A stretch of 64,000 nucleotides of DNA from Trichobilharzia szidati (Eukaryota > Platyhelminthes > Trematoda > Strigeidida > Schistosomatidae). Location of the stretch: contig OX235279.1 in assembly GCA_944472155.2 (NCBI GenBank), positions 176,245,868-176,309,867 of the forward strand, read 5' to 3'. Below are positions 21,687 to 31,663 of the stretch, in pieces. The notes under the pieces are model-generated. The model ran no database searches. It was not told the DNA's origin and saw only the letters and a list, made by a program, of their open reading frames with translations. The position numbers and the translations under genes were made by a program. Position 1 is the stretch's first letter; each line of letters begins with the position of its first letter.

Positions 21687-22450
21687 CATATTAGTTTGTT
21701 TATTAGATGTATCACACAGTAGTAAAAAAGGTTTTACTTACTGGACGACGTTTCGAACACAATCTATTATTGTTCATAATCATTTCATCAATTAGAATCA
21801 CACGACTTCGAAACTTGAGATTTGTAGTTTTCTTTGTTCTCTCCTATTTGTCATCGTTGGGGTAGTAGAATTTTCCAGATATCTGGGACAGGTGTTGAAT
21901 CATTCCTATTACACGTATTCTCTCTCAGTTGATTCGATAAACAAAGCTTCCGTTATCAATCTCTCCCTATACCCTGTGACACTAGATTTCAAAACTGTCA
22001 TCTTATCCCATCCATCCTATATATATGGATGTGTGTACTTGCATGTGGTGAGCGGTATAGCTGAACTATTCTCTAGATTTCTTATCTTATTCCGGTCAAC
22101 TAATCTAGATTTTGCTTAGTTTTTATGTTCAGCTAATCTTACTGTCTTTGTTCTACTATTTTGACCTATGTATTTGACGTGACAATCATTCCAGTAGGGT
22201 ATTGGATAAACTAAATTGTTGTTTTAAGGGTCCACAGGATTGATCCTTTAACCGACAAAGCTTGTTTCTAATTGAGTTTGTGGTTAGTTTGAATGCCAAC
22301 CACTTTTATTTCTGCCTTGTTAAGAATCATGCCTAAGGTTTCCGAGGTTCCTTTCTTGTATGGAAATACTACTGATGATTTAGATTCCTTATTGTTAGTG
22401 TTGTCTTGCGCATATTTGAAACCCTCTGACAATCAAACCCAGGACATGAG
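21687..22450 (-). mobile_element. PLE-B 3' portion
   Basis: Minus strand: a linker with V-F-P-Y-K-K-G-T-S-E-T and A-E-I-K-V-V (about 22,300-22,365), then a degenerate GIY-YIG remnant near 22,100-22,190 ('LAEHK'-like), then non-coding 3' sequence ending at the block 'gacgacgtttcgaacacaat' and 'tgtttattagatgtatcacac'. It matches one arm of the palindrome at 15,229-15,870. Multiple stops. Confidence 0.65.
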
Positions 22451-22627
22451 TTCTCGCAGTATTGCAGATATACCTTACTGACGAGTGCTAGCATACATGA
22501 AACCTAGATGTAAGGCTTCCTAACGATTGCCTCCAACAATCTAATAACACTAGACCGGAGTGCACCATGATGGCGAGCTACCTAGAATGGTGGACACACA
22601 TTGCAAACTTGACATAGAATTAGGTTG
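22451..22627 (+). repeat. SINE D partial copy
   Basis: Resembles the downstream part of the SINE D monomers at 23,010-23,640 ('gacgagtgcta...aaggcttcct', 'gattgcctccaac', 'acctagaatggtgg'). The tRNA-like head is missing. Confidence 0.5.
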
Positions 22628-22995
22628 GAAAAGAGTGAGCTAGTAGTAGTGGTCAAACCAAAACATGGCCTTATTAGTCAATGGAATCCACAACAGTTAG
22701 TTTGAGCCAGCTACATAGGAAGGTGTAGACTTTCTGACTGGTTGGGGTCCTCGGGATGGTAAAAACCAATGGAGGCTGGAGACAATTGTTGTTAATGGCT
22801 GGCTCAGATGCATTAATTTATCATACCCAATAAAACTTTTTATTGTTCTTCCATATTACTATTCTTTTTGCCTCATATTTCTGTTTATGATCTCCCCTTT
22901 TGTTGAATCACTGTTTACTCTCTTCTCTCGCTTTAAGTGCTACATGGAGTATGGCAACTCGAACTGATGCACTTCTGTGCAAAGTTCAGTGTTGA
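22628..22995 (+). mobile_element. RTE-b 3' end
   Basis: Plus-strand RTE-b C-terminal coding remnant ('gtggtcaaaccaaaacatgg', 'ggttggggtcctcgggatgg') followed by the family's 3' UTR ('ttctgtttatgatc', 'gtgctacatggagtatggcaac'). Truncated, with stops. Confidence 0.7.
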
Positions 22996-23009
22996 AACCA
23001 GTCAGTCAA

Positions 23010-23640
23010 AATTGACTGTAGTAGAATCCAGCCTGCACCAACACAAAGGACTAGATGCATGACACTAGTTACTCACTACTTAGTGTCCAATCAAAGTACC
23101 CAATAGTGTCCTACAGTAGATCAATCGTGAGCCTCAGTAGCTCAATGATAACGTCTCTGACTGCTGATAGCACTGGGCGACGCGGGTTCAAATCTCAGAA
23201 GGGAGATGAGTTCCTTCAATATGATTGCAGATACACCTTGCTGATTGACTGATGAGTGCCTAGGTCAAAGGCTTCCTGTAGCCGATTGTCTCCAACCATC
23301 TAATATCATCAAATCAATGGGTGCACCTAGAATGGTGGCCACATTGCGAACCTGACTGACAGAATTCAGTCTACACCAAAGAAAGGGCTAGACACGCCAC
23401 ACTAGTTACTGAATAGTGTCTAATCAAAGTATCGAATACAGTACAGTAGTCCTACAGGAGATTAATCGCTAGTTCCAATAGCTCACCAACTGCAACACTG
23501 AGTGACACGCGTGCACATCTCAGAAGGGACATGAGCGAGTTCCTTCAAGACTGGAGATACACTTGACTGAAAATGTGCCAACAAGTATAACAACATGGGT
23601 GTGCAAGGTTTCCTATCAAATTGCATCTAAGAACACTTAA
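23010..23640 (+). repeat. SINE D tandem dimer with tRNA-like head
   Basis: Two units with a period of about 345 bp: 23,010-23,354 and 23,355-23,640. Unit 1 has a tRNA-like head with A-box-like 'cagtagctcaatgataacg' and B-box 'gggttcaaatc' (23,183-23,193). Unit 2 has a decayed head around 23,490-23,530. Shared blocks are 'gacactagttactcac'/'cacactagttactgaa' and 'cagaagggagatgag'/'cagaagggacatgag'. A tandem arrangement is unusual for a SINE. Confidence 0.6.
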
Positions 23641-23650
23641 GTTGATAACC

Positions 23651-25420
23651 CAATTTAGTGTCCAGTCATCAATGGCTGGGAAAAAAACCCAACCAAATGA
23701 ACTCTGTTTGGTGGTAAATGTTTATATTTATATATAGTAGTAGTAGATTAATTGAAACAAAAATATATTCAAGCTGTGAAGTAACAATCAAAAACAGAAA
23801 CAAAAAATAAAATAAATAAATAATTAGGTAAATCATTGAACATTATTTGTTGATGCGAGAGAGCATCGCTTTTCACTTCGCATCTCCTTGATAATCAAAC
23901 AAAACGCACAGAAGTGTACAACAACATTCTTACAAGAATGGAAAGAAAGAGAACATAGCGCGCCAAAAAAGGAAACGAAAAATACAACAATAGCAACAGC
24001 AATAACAAAATATAGTAATAAAATAACACACAAAAATGAACTGAGAAATCAAGTGGATTTCAGATGATGATTATACATATATAAGGAATCTTATGTCACA
24101 TTGTGATTGGATCAATAAATGATAAATAAACAAAATAATGCCATGTTATACACATTAAGCATAGAAAAATAGGGGAGAAGAGACGCCGAACAGAGAAGAG
24201 AATGTCACTACAACACTCACAAGTATAATTGAGTAACAATCAGAAGACATTATTATTATTGTTATTATTATTACTGCCCGATATATATATGTATATAAAG
24301 GGTGGACAATTATTATCGAGGTCAATGCAATGACACAACGACTGGGGCGGGGTGTGTGTGGCTTATAGGCGGTAGGTCACTCTGTAAAGGGATGGCGAAA
24401 AAAGCGTGGAGAAGCAATGAGAAACAATAACGGTGCTACGCTTCTTTTAATTAGCCTACTCTGCACAAAGCGAAACATCTCTCGGAGGAAGAGAAGGCTA
24501 ACCAAGAGGAAAAAACAACGCCACTAGCCAGATTAAGAAACCAGCCTGTATTTGATTGTCTAATACGCAATAAATATTCACAATGTAAAAAGACAACTAC
24601 AAAATAATTACACACGCATACACACACATAAAGAGTAGTAATCTGGTCTCTAGACAATATCATCTTTGTCACTTTGACTGCAAACAGTGGATGAATTAAC
24701 AAGTAAAATGCCTTTATAATATATAATTAGCTAGGAAAAAGATACGAAACAGGTGGAAGCAATGAAGCCAGAAGGTGAGAACCAAGCAAAGTGTATACAC
24801 AATGGCAAACACAATGGAGGCCAAAGTAACGCGTGCGAGGATACAAGTGTATATGCATATGAAGACGACGTTGTATGCAGTAGAAGAAAGACAACAGCAA
24901 CTGAAAGTCAGACGAGGCTCTTCGCCACTCACTCACTCAATCTGTCTTTCTCTTAAAAAGACAACAACAATAACAACGGGGAATACTTTAAAAGTTGATA
25001 TTTAACAGAGGATAGAAAAACAACAATGTAAAGTGTGAAAATAACAAACAAACAAACAAACAAAAAACAATTAATCAAACAACACCAGCTGAGTAAAATA
25101 CTGATTGTTAACGATCTTTGAAGACTTATTCTTTCGTCTTTCGACTCAGAAATAAGCATGTTATAAGGATGAGATTCATTATGACACAGAGAGGAAGGAA
25201 CAAGGATGCTCATCTCAATTCAACTCTTTGTCATGAATGCAGAACTGAAATGTAAAAGAACAAAAAACTTATGAGAAATACATACACGGTTTATCCGTTA
25301 ATTCAAATAACTTTGAATATATATAATCTGTAGAACAAAAGGGATTAATCAATTAATTCACCGATACGTTTACTTCCGAGCTTCAAAAATATATAAAAGA
25401 TTAGTTCGTTTTTCTTAAAA
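23651..25420. other. Unclassified; possible unique host sequence
   Basis: About 1.8 kb without any of the element families seen elsewhere. It is A-rich on the plus strand, with simple runs such as (acaa)n near 25,045-25,065 and (att)n near 24,250-24,272. Open frames in it show no motif. It lies downstream of the minus-strand host gene and could include its 3' UTR or an intergenic region; I see no decisive signal. Confidence 0.35.
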
Positions 25421-25656
25421 ATTCCTTTACGATCCTAGTGGATCACAGGGGCTTCAAGCTAGAGACTGGAAGTTTCACTAGCAATGGTGTTTATTTTTAC
25501 AGAATGGGGTTGCTAGGCCTCATGCTCAACCTTCCCTAGTTAGCAGTCTTATTACTGGATTAGCGAGGCAAAGGAGTGCATCGGTGGCCGGGGATCGAAT
25601 CCCGGACCACGTGAGTGGTTGGCGAGCATTCTCTACTGCTAAACCACCAATACAAC
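25421..25656 (-). mobile_element. SINE A copy
   Basis: Minus-strand copy with the complement of the B-box ('gggatcgaatcccgg'), a decayed A-box region ('ctactgctaaaccacc'), and the 3' palindromic block near 25,450-25,470. The head is mutated at several positions relative to the copy at 36,361. Confidence 0.75.
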
Positions 25657-25794
25657 TTGAAAGAATATTAGTGAAAAACAGTTTATTTTTTCTAATTAAT
25701 CAAGACTTGAATCGTGACCAGCGGGGTTCACCAAGTTGGATGAGAAAACAACCCATACTCGGCAGTGAATATAGCTGGCGGTCGGTCTTGATGT

Positions 25795-26275
25795 TTTGTT
25801 TTTTGTTTGTTTTCGACATAGAACTTTGCACCGATTTGCAACAGTTCAAATCACCACACTCCATGTAGCACACAAAGCAAGAGAAGAAATGCATAACAGA
25901 GACAGTAAACAGAGATATGAGGCAGAAAGAATAGTAATATCGAAGAACCATATAGCTTCATTGGACATTATAAGTCAAAAGGAATGGATGTATCTGCGCC
26001 AGCCGTTGAGAACGATTCTGAACCATTTCACCAATTGTCTACAGCCTCCATTGGTTTTTACCGTCTCGAGGACTCCAACTGACTTAAACTAACTGTTGTA
26101 GATTTCATTGACTGGTGACATGTTTTGGTTTGACCACCACTCGCCAGCTCTTTTCCAGACTGACCCTATATCAGCTAAGATTGCCCGTAGTCGAGGAAGG
26201 CGATGGATGACTAGGCATATGTAACACATGTCCCAACCACCTCTCTCATAGATGTCGCTTCATAGGAAATTATTA
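25795..26275 (-). mobile_element. RTE-b 3' end
   Basis: Minus-strand 3' UTR ('ccacactccatgtagcacac', 'cagagacagtaaacagagata') and C-terminal coding remnant ('gattgcccgtagtcgagg', 'catgtcccaaccacctctct'). A 16-base block between them is deleted compared with the copy at 34,425. Confidence 0.7.
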
Positions 26276-26279
26276 GAGG

Positions 26280-27090
26280 AAGTATTGTAGTCAGTTTCAA
26301 CAGTATCCCAGCAAAATTCATGGTATAGTAGTAATTCTGAGAGTAAGTATTCAAACTGTCTTGAAAAGTATTTCCAAAATGGATTTTGTAGTCTATTGCG
26401 ATGTTCGATGATAATGGTAGTGTTATAGTGTGTCATAGATATGCAACAAAAATGATGATTGGATAGGAAAAAATAGCGTATTGCGCAAAAAAGCAGTTAA
26501 TATTTCAACCGGTCATTAGGCAACATCGAATATTTAAATTTTTTCCTAGGTTAGTCAACAACTGATGGGAAAAGTGTCAAATTTTAAAATAAAGTGCGTG
26601 AGATATCAAAAGGTCACCCGGATGTTCATACATTCGACATGAACAGGAATATTTTGTCCTGCTTAGAGACCTGAAAGATAACGAATGGAAGCGACGTCGC
26701 CCTGTTGATTATTAGGATGCTCAGTACTTCCTGCTTACAATCAGAAAAGGTTAACCCTGGTGTGAAATACCTGGACAGGCTTTTACAGTTTGGAGTTAAA
26801 TAAAGCAGCTCAGGAAATAAGTGAAAAGTCACATAAAAATAAATGTCTTTTTAGGCCTGTGGGGTAAGACTCCTAGTTCGACACGACTACCAATACTGAT
26901 ACATATTTTTTTTCTGAAAAAGTTTCAAAAGGCGAATTTTCAGATAATGTGGGGATAGAGGAACATCAACAATTCACTAATCCCTGACAACTTTCCAGAT
27001 GCTTCTAATCATCAATTACTTCTCTTTGTTTAGAAAAATTTCCACACTTCTGCAACGAAACTGATTATTTTCCCTTCAGGTATAAGCTTA
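26280..27090. other. Unclassified sequence
   Basis: About 800 bases between two RTE-b fragments, with no recognised element end, coding motif or RNA feature. Confidence 0.3.
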
Positions 27091-27094
27091 AACA

Positions 27095-27245
27095 ATACAC
27101 GTTTTTCGTTATTACTATTCCTTTGTCTCTCACCTCTGTTTACTGTCTATATTATGCATTTCTTCTCTTGTTTTGTGTGCTAAATGGAGTGTGGCGACTT
27201 GAACTGCCGCACATCGGTGAAAAGTCTTATGTCGAATACAGACAG
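27095..27245 (+). mobile_element. RTE-b 3' UTR fragment
   Basis: 'ttattactattcctttgtct', 'ctctgtttactgtctatatt' and 'gtggcgacttgaact' match the 3' UTR of RTE-b at 34,950-35,098. It ends with the family's (acag)n repeat at 27,238-27,252. No coding sequence is kept. Confidence 0.7.
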
Positions 27246-27463
27246 ACAGACCTTGACGTGATGGTCGGGCTTGCACATCAGGATGACCTAACAAGCTGCA
27301 CTGGCTGGAACCAATGTTCCTACAGGTCCTACCATGCCAGGAAAGTTGTTAGGATAGCGAGTAGACTAAAAGCAGTTACCGACATTGTGTAAGAATCTTT
27401 CTTACACTATGCTGGGGGTCTGAGGGCGAAGTCGTACTGCTGGGGAACAGGGGTGTAACAGCA

Positions 27464-27908
27464 GTGAGGTGTTTCCCTCAGATGACCAGCATGCCAGCTA
27501 TGCTGTCTCTCCACTTCGGAGAGAGGGAGTTAGAAAAGGTCGACCCCAAAAATTGTACATCCCGACTTACCCTACGGTGGTCCGGAACCAGCGGTAAGTT
27601 TACTAATACGGAACCAATCCCAGAAACCAGTTCATACAGGCCGTGTGTGACTGGCCTGGCTCAAGCAGTTGTCCCCTGGGCTCTACGGTCTCGCAACGCT
27701 AACCCTCTCTCTCTCTGTTTCAGGTACCCGAAGAATCAACCAACTTCCACGAGGTGGGCAACCGGGAAGTAACAACCGCCTACACACTTCCAAAAGCACG
27801 CGAAGCCTTCCTGAGCATCATTCTCCTCTACCCACATCACCTTCATCATCTTATTCCCCTACTACAGTTAGTACTATTCTGCAGAATCCCCTTGATTCAC
27901 TTAATTAA
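27464..27908 (+). CDS. Candidate spliced small ORF in a GC-richer patch
   Basis: An open frame whose first ATG is at 27,482 reaches a consensus donor 'gcg|gtaagtt' at 27,593/27,594. A pyrimidine-rich acceptor 'ctctctctctgtttcag' ends at 27,723. Removing the 130-base intron joins this frame to a second open frame that ends at 27,908, for about 98 residues: first part neutral, second part Ser/Pro/Thr-rich. I recognise no domain. It lies directly after an RTE-b 3' end in the same orientation, so it could be the 5' region of a retroelement rather than a host gene. The base composition is clearly richer in G and C than its neighbours. Role unknown. Confidence 0.35.
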
Positions 27909-28169
27909 TCATTATACGTGATTATTCGTTGGAAGGAGGCTCATTGACAACAGAAACGGTTAAGTTTTCGTATCTGTTCTCTTTTTTTCTTCAGTTGATG
28001 GTGCTATCAAGTTAATGGTCAGTGCACATTATTCTCTACTGTACACACGCACAATCTAGACAAAAACCCTACCTTGGAAGGTATTAAAAATCACTAAAAC
28101 CAGTCCATATTTTTACATATAATAATAATAATAATAATAAACAGTTTCTATATTCATGGGTACATATTA

Positions 28170-28508
28170 TTAACAGCGATTAATATACCTTGGAGCACTT
28201 GGATTAACCATCGGATCATTTGTTGTCGGTGGCAGTGGTGGTGGTGATGATGATGACGGATAGCCTGGATACGGTGGAGGTGGATAATTTGGTCTTGCAG
28301 CTTGATTGGATAAATTATTATTATTATCTGTACCACCACCCCAAGCAGACCCGATCTGCGTTGTTCCAGCTGCTGGAGGCACAGGTTGTGCAGGTGGATA
28401 GGGAGTACCGTTTTGAACGTAGACAACACCTTGTCCAGCCGGTGGATAAGGATATCCACCAGGATAAGAAGGTATAGGTTGAGTTGGATACATCCCAGGA
28501 TACTGATT
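28170..28508 (-). CDS. Host gene, last coding exon: Pro/Tyr-rich tail with PPxY motif
   Basis: Minus strand. The acceptor 'cttgaatag' precedes the exon at 28,508 and the frame runs 113 codons to a TAA at 28,170-28,172. It is in phase 0 with the exon at 30,038-30,281. The sequence is Pro, Tyr, Gly and Gln-rich (Y-P-G-G-Y-P-Y-P-P-A type repeats), with an N-N-N-N-run and a P-P-P-P-Y-P-G-Y-P stretch containing a PPxY site for WW-domain proteins such as Nedd4-type ligases. The tail would be cytoplasmic, following the membrane segment in the previous exon. This arrangement (Cys-rich juxtamembrane segment, then a Pro/Tyr-rich tail with PPxY) recalls Shisa-like proteins, but the diagnostic N-terminal domain is not visible. 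Confidence 0.8.
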   Translation of the reverse strand, partial: NQYPGMYPTQPIPSYPGGYPYPPAGQGVVYVQNGTPYPPAQPVPPAAGTTQIGSAWGGGTDNNNNLSNQAARPNYPPPPYPGYPSSSSPPPLPPTTNDPMVNPSAPRYINRC

Positions 28509-28978
28509 CTATTCAAGTAAGATTCAAGTAAAAAAAATATTACGGTTAGCAGATGTTTACTGTTTTGTATACTGAAAACAGAGTTACTTCTACGGAGAGA
28601 GCCAGTGAGAGGTGAACAAATTAATCTGCGAGAAGAAAGTGAAAGAAGATTAAGAGGTGAAATGGCAAAGTATAAATAAAATCAAGCTAACAACAAGTGA
28701 ACTGCCGTTATCGTCAGACGAGTTAAAATTTAATTTTAGCAATGAAATTATGTAACAGATAGATAATACTACACTGGTGACTAAGCAGACTGAACGCAAC
28801 CCATAGATAGTAAGAAAATTAGAAGGGTGACAAACAGATAGACATATTTGTGTCTAGAAAATATACACGCGGAAAATCCACTATGATATGTGAAGTCTAA
28901 GTAACGTTTTACATAGGCGGCATACAATAATGGAGGTTAGAATACGCTTCAGATGTGCTGAATACTCTTTATTTATTT

Positions 28979-29221
28979 AATTCCTTTACGTTACCAGTGG
29001 AACAATAGGGCTACTTCAAGCTAGAGGCGTGAAGTTTCGCTAGTAGCGGTGTTTATTTTTACAGGTTGGGCTTTCTGGGCCTCATGTCCAACCTTCCCTA
29101 TTTACCAGTCTTATTACAGGCTTAGCGAGGTAAAAGAGGAGTGCGTCGGTGGCCCGGGGATCGAACCTCGCACCAAATGCGTGGTTAGCGAACATTCTAC
29201 TGTTGTGCCATCGAGGCACAC
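28979..29221 (-). mobile_element. SINE A copy in host intron
   Basis: Minus-strand copy with B-box complement 'gggatcgaacctcgc' and A-box complement near 29,195-29,215; the 3' end is at 28,979 with the 'ttcctttacgtt' block. The head is moderately mutated. Confidence 0.75.
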
Positions 29222-29446
29222 AAACACACTATCCTCATAAGATACAGCAATCAATAATTGAGATCGTCGTGGGTGAATTGATTATAGAAGACAATGACAA
29301 CAACAACAACAACTAGGAAATTAGCTTAACTCATCGTCAATGACTTTTTGTTTATTCATCTGAAGCGAAATTCTCACTAGTCAACTCATCAACTCAATCG
29401 CCATCCTGTTTTTCTTTCCTCAGATACTTTGTAAGCACTTCCTTAT

Positions 29447-29679
29447 TTTTATTCCTTCACGTTCCCCAGTGGAACATAGGGCTTCAAGCTAGAGGCTTGA
29501 AGATTCTGTAGCAGTGTTTATTTTTACAGGATGGAGTTGCAAACCTCATGCCCAACCTTTCCTCTCCACCAGCGTTTTAGTTCTGGCTTAGCGACGTAAA
29601 GGGGTGCGCCGGCCGGGGATCGAACCCCGGACCATGTGCATGGTCGGCGAGCGTACAAACCGCTATGCCACCGACGCAC
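29447..29679 (-). mobile_element. SINE A copy in host intron, with 9-bp TSD
   Basis: Flanked by 'aagcacttc' (29,433-29,441 and 29,680-29,688). The B-box complement 'gggatcgaaccccgg' is intact and the closing 'ccaccgacgcac' pairs with the head start as a tRNA acceptor-like stem. One of the two best SINE A copies. Confidence 0.8.
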
Positions 29680-30037
29680 AAGCACTTCGTTGCATTTTAT
29701 AAATTCCTCTCTCATTATTATTATTTTTTGTGCTGTTTCAAATTGCCAGAATGTGTGGATGGATTGTATTTATATTTCTGTGTAATCCCTACTTAGAACG
29801 GGTACATCTTTTCTGAACGAAATTATCATCAGTGATATGGTAACTGTACGGGAGAGAATCAAATAACAGGCGTAAAATAGCAGCTTGTTAGCCAAGGAGC
29901 ATTTCTAATCTGTAGGCATCTGCGCAGATGATGAAACACCCATACACCCACACACCGTGTGCTTTGATTGATTTTCACACACGCACACACACACACCAGT
30001 TTCAGTTAATTATCACATCTCTATATCATCACCTTAC

Positions 30038-30281
30038 CGGATTACATAACAGTTCATGTTCTACAGTGGACGAATAGTTGTTGTCATTAGATTCGGATAA
30101 ACGCCTCGGTGTGCTTACCGGTTTGTAAAATGGATCTACAGGTGGAATAGGCTGTACATTTGGAATATCAACTGGTTCCATGACTACTGACTGACGTTTA
30201 CGCCGACAACAACAATAGAAGAATATGCCGATTACCAGTGCCAAAAATAAAATCCCCAATAATGCACCAACCACTGCTCCT
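30038..30281 (-). CDS. Host gene, internal exon: transmembrane segment and Cys-rich juxtamembrane region
   Basis: Minus strand. The acceptor 'attacattttag' precedes the exon at 30,281, and the donor after 30,038 is 'GTAAGG'. The exon encodes about 81 residues: a hydrophobic helix (A-V-V-G-A-L-L-G-I-L-F-L-A-L-V-I-G-I-F-F-Y), then C-C-C-R-R-K-R (likely palmitoylated and stop-transfer, positive-inside), then a hydrophilic stretch with P-V-D-P-F-Y-K-P and Ser/Asn-rich residues. The exon starts in phase 2, so an upstream coding exon must exist; I did not find it. The product is a type I-like single-pass membrane protein. Function unknown; a Shisa- or CYYR-like adaptor is a possibility from layout alone. 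Confidence 0.8.
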
Positions 30282-30790
30282 CTAAAATGTAATAAATAAA
30301 AAAAGAAAAAAATTAAGGCATACATGGAGATTACGGATTATTGAGAAAAGAAAAGAAAAGGTTAGTTGATTCGTGAATCTACATGAAATCACGCATGCAT
30401 GCATGCATTTCACTGAACTTGATTGAACAAATAAAATAGAATGCTAAATAAACATTGGAGTGATAAAAAAAACAAATAACAACAACAATAGAAACGATGA
30501 CTGTGTACACTCAATCAAACAGTGATGCATATTAGATGCGATGAAACTGGCTTATGACTACTGACAATATTTATCAGTAGTATGTCGAGACATGTTCCTC
30601 GGAACACAAAATTATCGAATAGCGGAGAGATAGATCTCACCTACTAGAGAAATAGACAGAGAGAGAGCAAATGAACCAGTGTATTGCTGTAAAACATTTG
30701 AGACACGAAAATAGGACAAAGGAAGACAATATGCGAAGGGTAGAGATAACACACAGCACGGAAGATCTGTGCAAATACTATTTTCAAAAG
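30282..30790. other. Upstream intron of the host gene, no feature seen
   Basis: Sequence upstream of the transmembrane exon. It has a 'gcatgcatgcatgcat' run near 30,391-30,407. No further exon is evident; the missing N-terminal exons could lie well beyond, past the nested elements. Confidence 0.4.
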
Positions 30791-30950
30791 ATTTTATTCC
30801 TTTACGTTCCCAGTGGAAAATACAGGCTTGAAGTTTCACTAGCTCTGGTGTTTATTTTTACGGGGGATAGGGGCTTGCTAACCTTGCGCCCGACATTCCC
30901 TGTTTACCAGTCTTAGTAGCGGCTTAGCGAGGTAAAGCAGTGTGTCATCA
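30791..30950 (-). mobile_element. SINE A, 5'-truncated
   Basis: Only the 3' two-thirds of SINE A remain (3' palindromic block and 'tttatttttacggg' to 'ttagcgaggtaaag'). The tRNA-like head is missing; RTE-b sequence begins shortly after. Confidence 0.7.
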
Positions 30951-31358
30951 GGGGACTGACCGAGTAACTGGTTTTAACACAGAACTGCTTTGCACCGATG
31001 TGCAGCAGTTCCAGTTGCCACACTTCACTTAGCACACAAAGTCAGCGAGGAAAGTAAAAAGAAACGCAAAATAGAGACAGTAAACAGAGATATGAGGTAG
31101 AAAGAATAGTAATATCGAAGAACAATATACTTTCATTGAATATTATAAGTCACGAGGAGTGGATGTATCTGCGCCACTGACAATGACGATTTTGAGCCAT
31201 ATTGCCAATTGTGTCTCCAGCCTCCATCGGCTTTTACCGTCCCGAGGACCCCAACCAGGAAGTCGAAACATTCCTACATGACTGACTTAAACTAACTGTT
31301 GTGGTTACAGGATTTTATCATGAGCTGACATTGGTTAGAGAACCATCGGAAAACCTGG

Positions 31359-31412
31359 GAGTACTGGACCGCTGTTTCGTCCTAGTTTGGGACTGACTCT
31401 TCATTAGTACGC
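31359..31412 (-). ncRNA. Hammerhead-like motif with a core mutation
   Basis: Read on the minus strand: GTAC (31,407-31,410), core CTAATGA instead of CTGATGA, stem II GTCC/GGAC, GAAA (31,375-31,378), then the cleavage-site region and GTAC (31,361-31,364). The G-to-A change hits an invariant core position, so this copy should be inactive. Confidence 0.6.
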
Positions 31413-31497
31413 AGCCACCGGGGTTCGAACCCAGGACCTTCTGGTTACAAGGAGAGCTCGTATACCATTAAGCCACTGGGATCGGGTCCCAGTTGGT

Positions 31498-31549
31498 GCG
31501 TACTGATGAAGAGTCCCAAACTAGGACGAAACAGCCGTCCAGTACTCCC
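31498..31549 (+). ncRNA. Hammerhead-ribozyme-like motif in SINE C, best core
   Basis: Stem I GTAC (31,500-31,503) pairs with GTAC (31,542-31,545). CTGATGA is at 31,503-31,509. Stem II GTCC/GGAC with loop CAAACTA follows, then GAAA (31,528-31,531), a short stem III ACAGCCGT, and expected cleavage after GTC (31,539). It has the AGA extra bases after CTGATGA but no other core damage. Stem III is too short for a stable monomer, which in known minimal hammerheads is compensated by dimer formation. Confidence 0.65.
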
Positions 31550-31663
31550 AGGTTTTCCAATGGTTCTCTAACCAATGTCAGCTCATGATGAAATCCTGTA
31601 ACCAATCAACCGAATCACTACAAACCAACACTTGAATAACTGTTGTGGATTTAATTGACTGAT

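Larger units (their letters stand above)
28509..30037 (-). other. Host gene intron containing two SINE A copies
   Basis: A 1,529-base intron with donor GTAAGG (at 30,037) and acceptor TAG (28,509-28,511). It contains two minus-strand SINE A copies (28,979-29,221 and 29,447-29,679) and a (ca)n tract near 29,975-29,998. The SINEs lie in the same orientation as the gene. Confidence 0.75.
31305..31637. mobile_element. SINE C inverted-twin copy with 11-bp TSD
   Basis: A 333-bp insertion in RTE-b flanked by 'aactgttgtgg' (31,294-31,304 and 31,638-31,648). The left half is a minus-strand unit: terminal block, hammerhead-like motif with one core mutation, and the tRNA-like head. The right half is a plus-strand hammerhead-like motif and the terminal block, with its own head deleted. 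The outer 55-60 bases of the two halves are inverted copies of each other. Confidence 0.8.

Noticed and set aside
24451..24936. Hydrophobic minus-strand frames resembling membrane segments
   Set aside because: The plus strand is A/C-rich here, so antisense frames become Leu/Phe/Cys-rich by composition alone; no start or splice context supports a gene.
27095..27245. Promoter or UTR of the candidate gene at 27,464
   Set aside because: It matches the RTE-b 3' UTR closely, so it is retroelement sequence.
28154..28516. Overlapping His/Gln-rich frame over the host exon
   Set aside because: It is the out-of-frame shadow of the Pro/Tyr-rich exon; only the frame joined in phase to the transmembrane exon has splice support.
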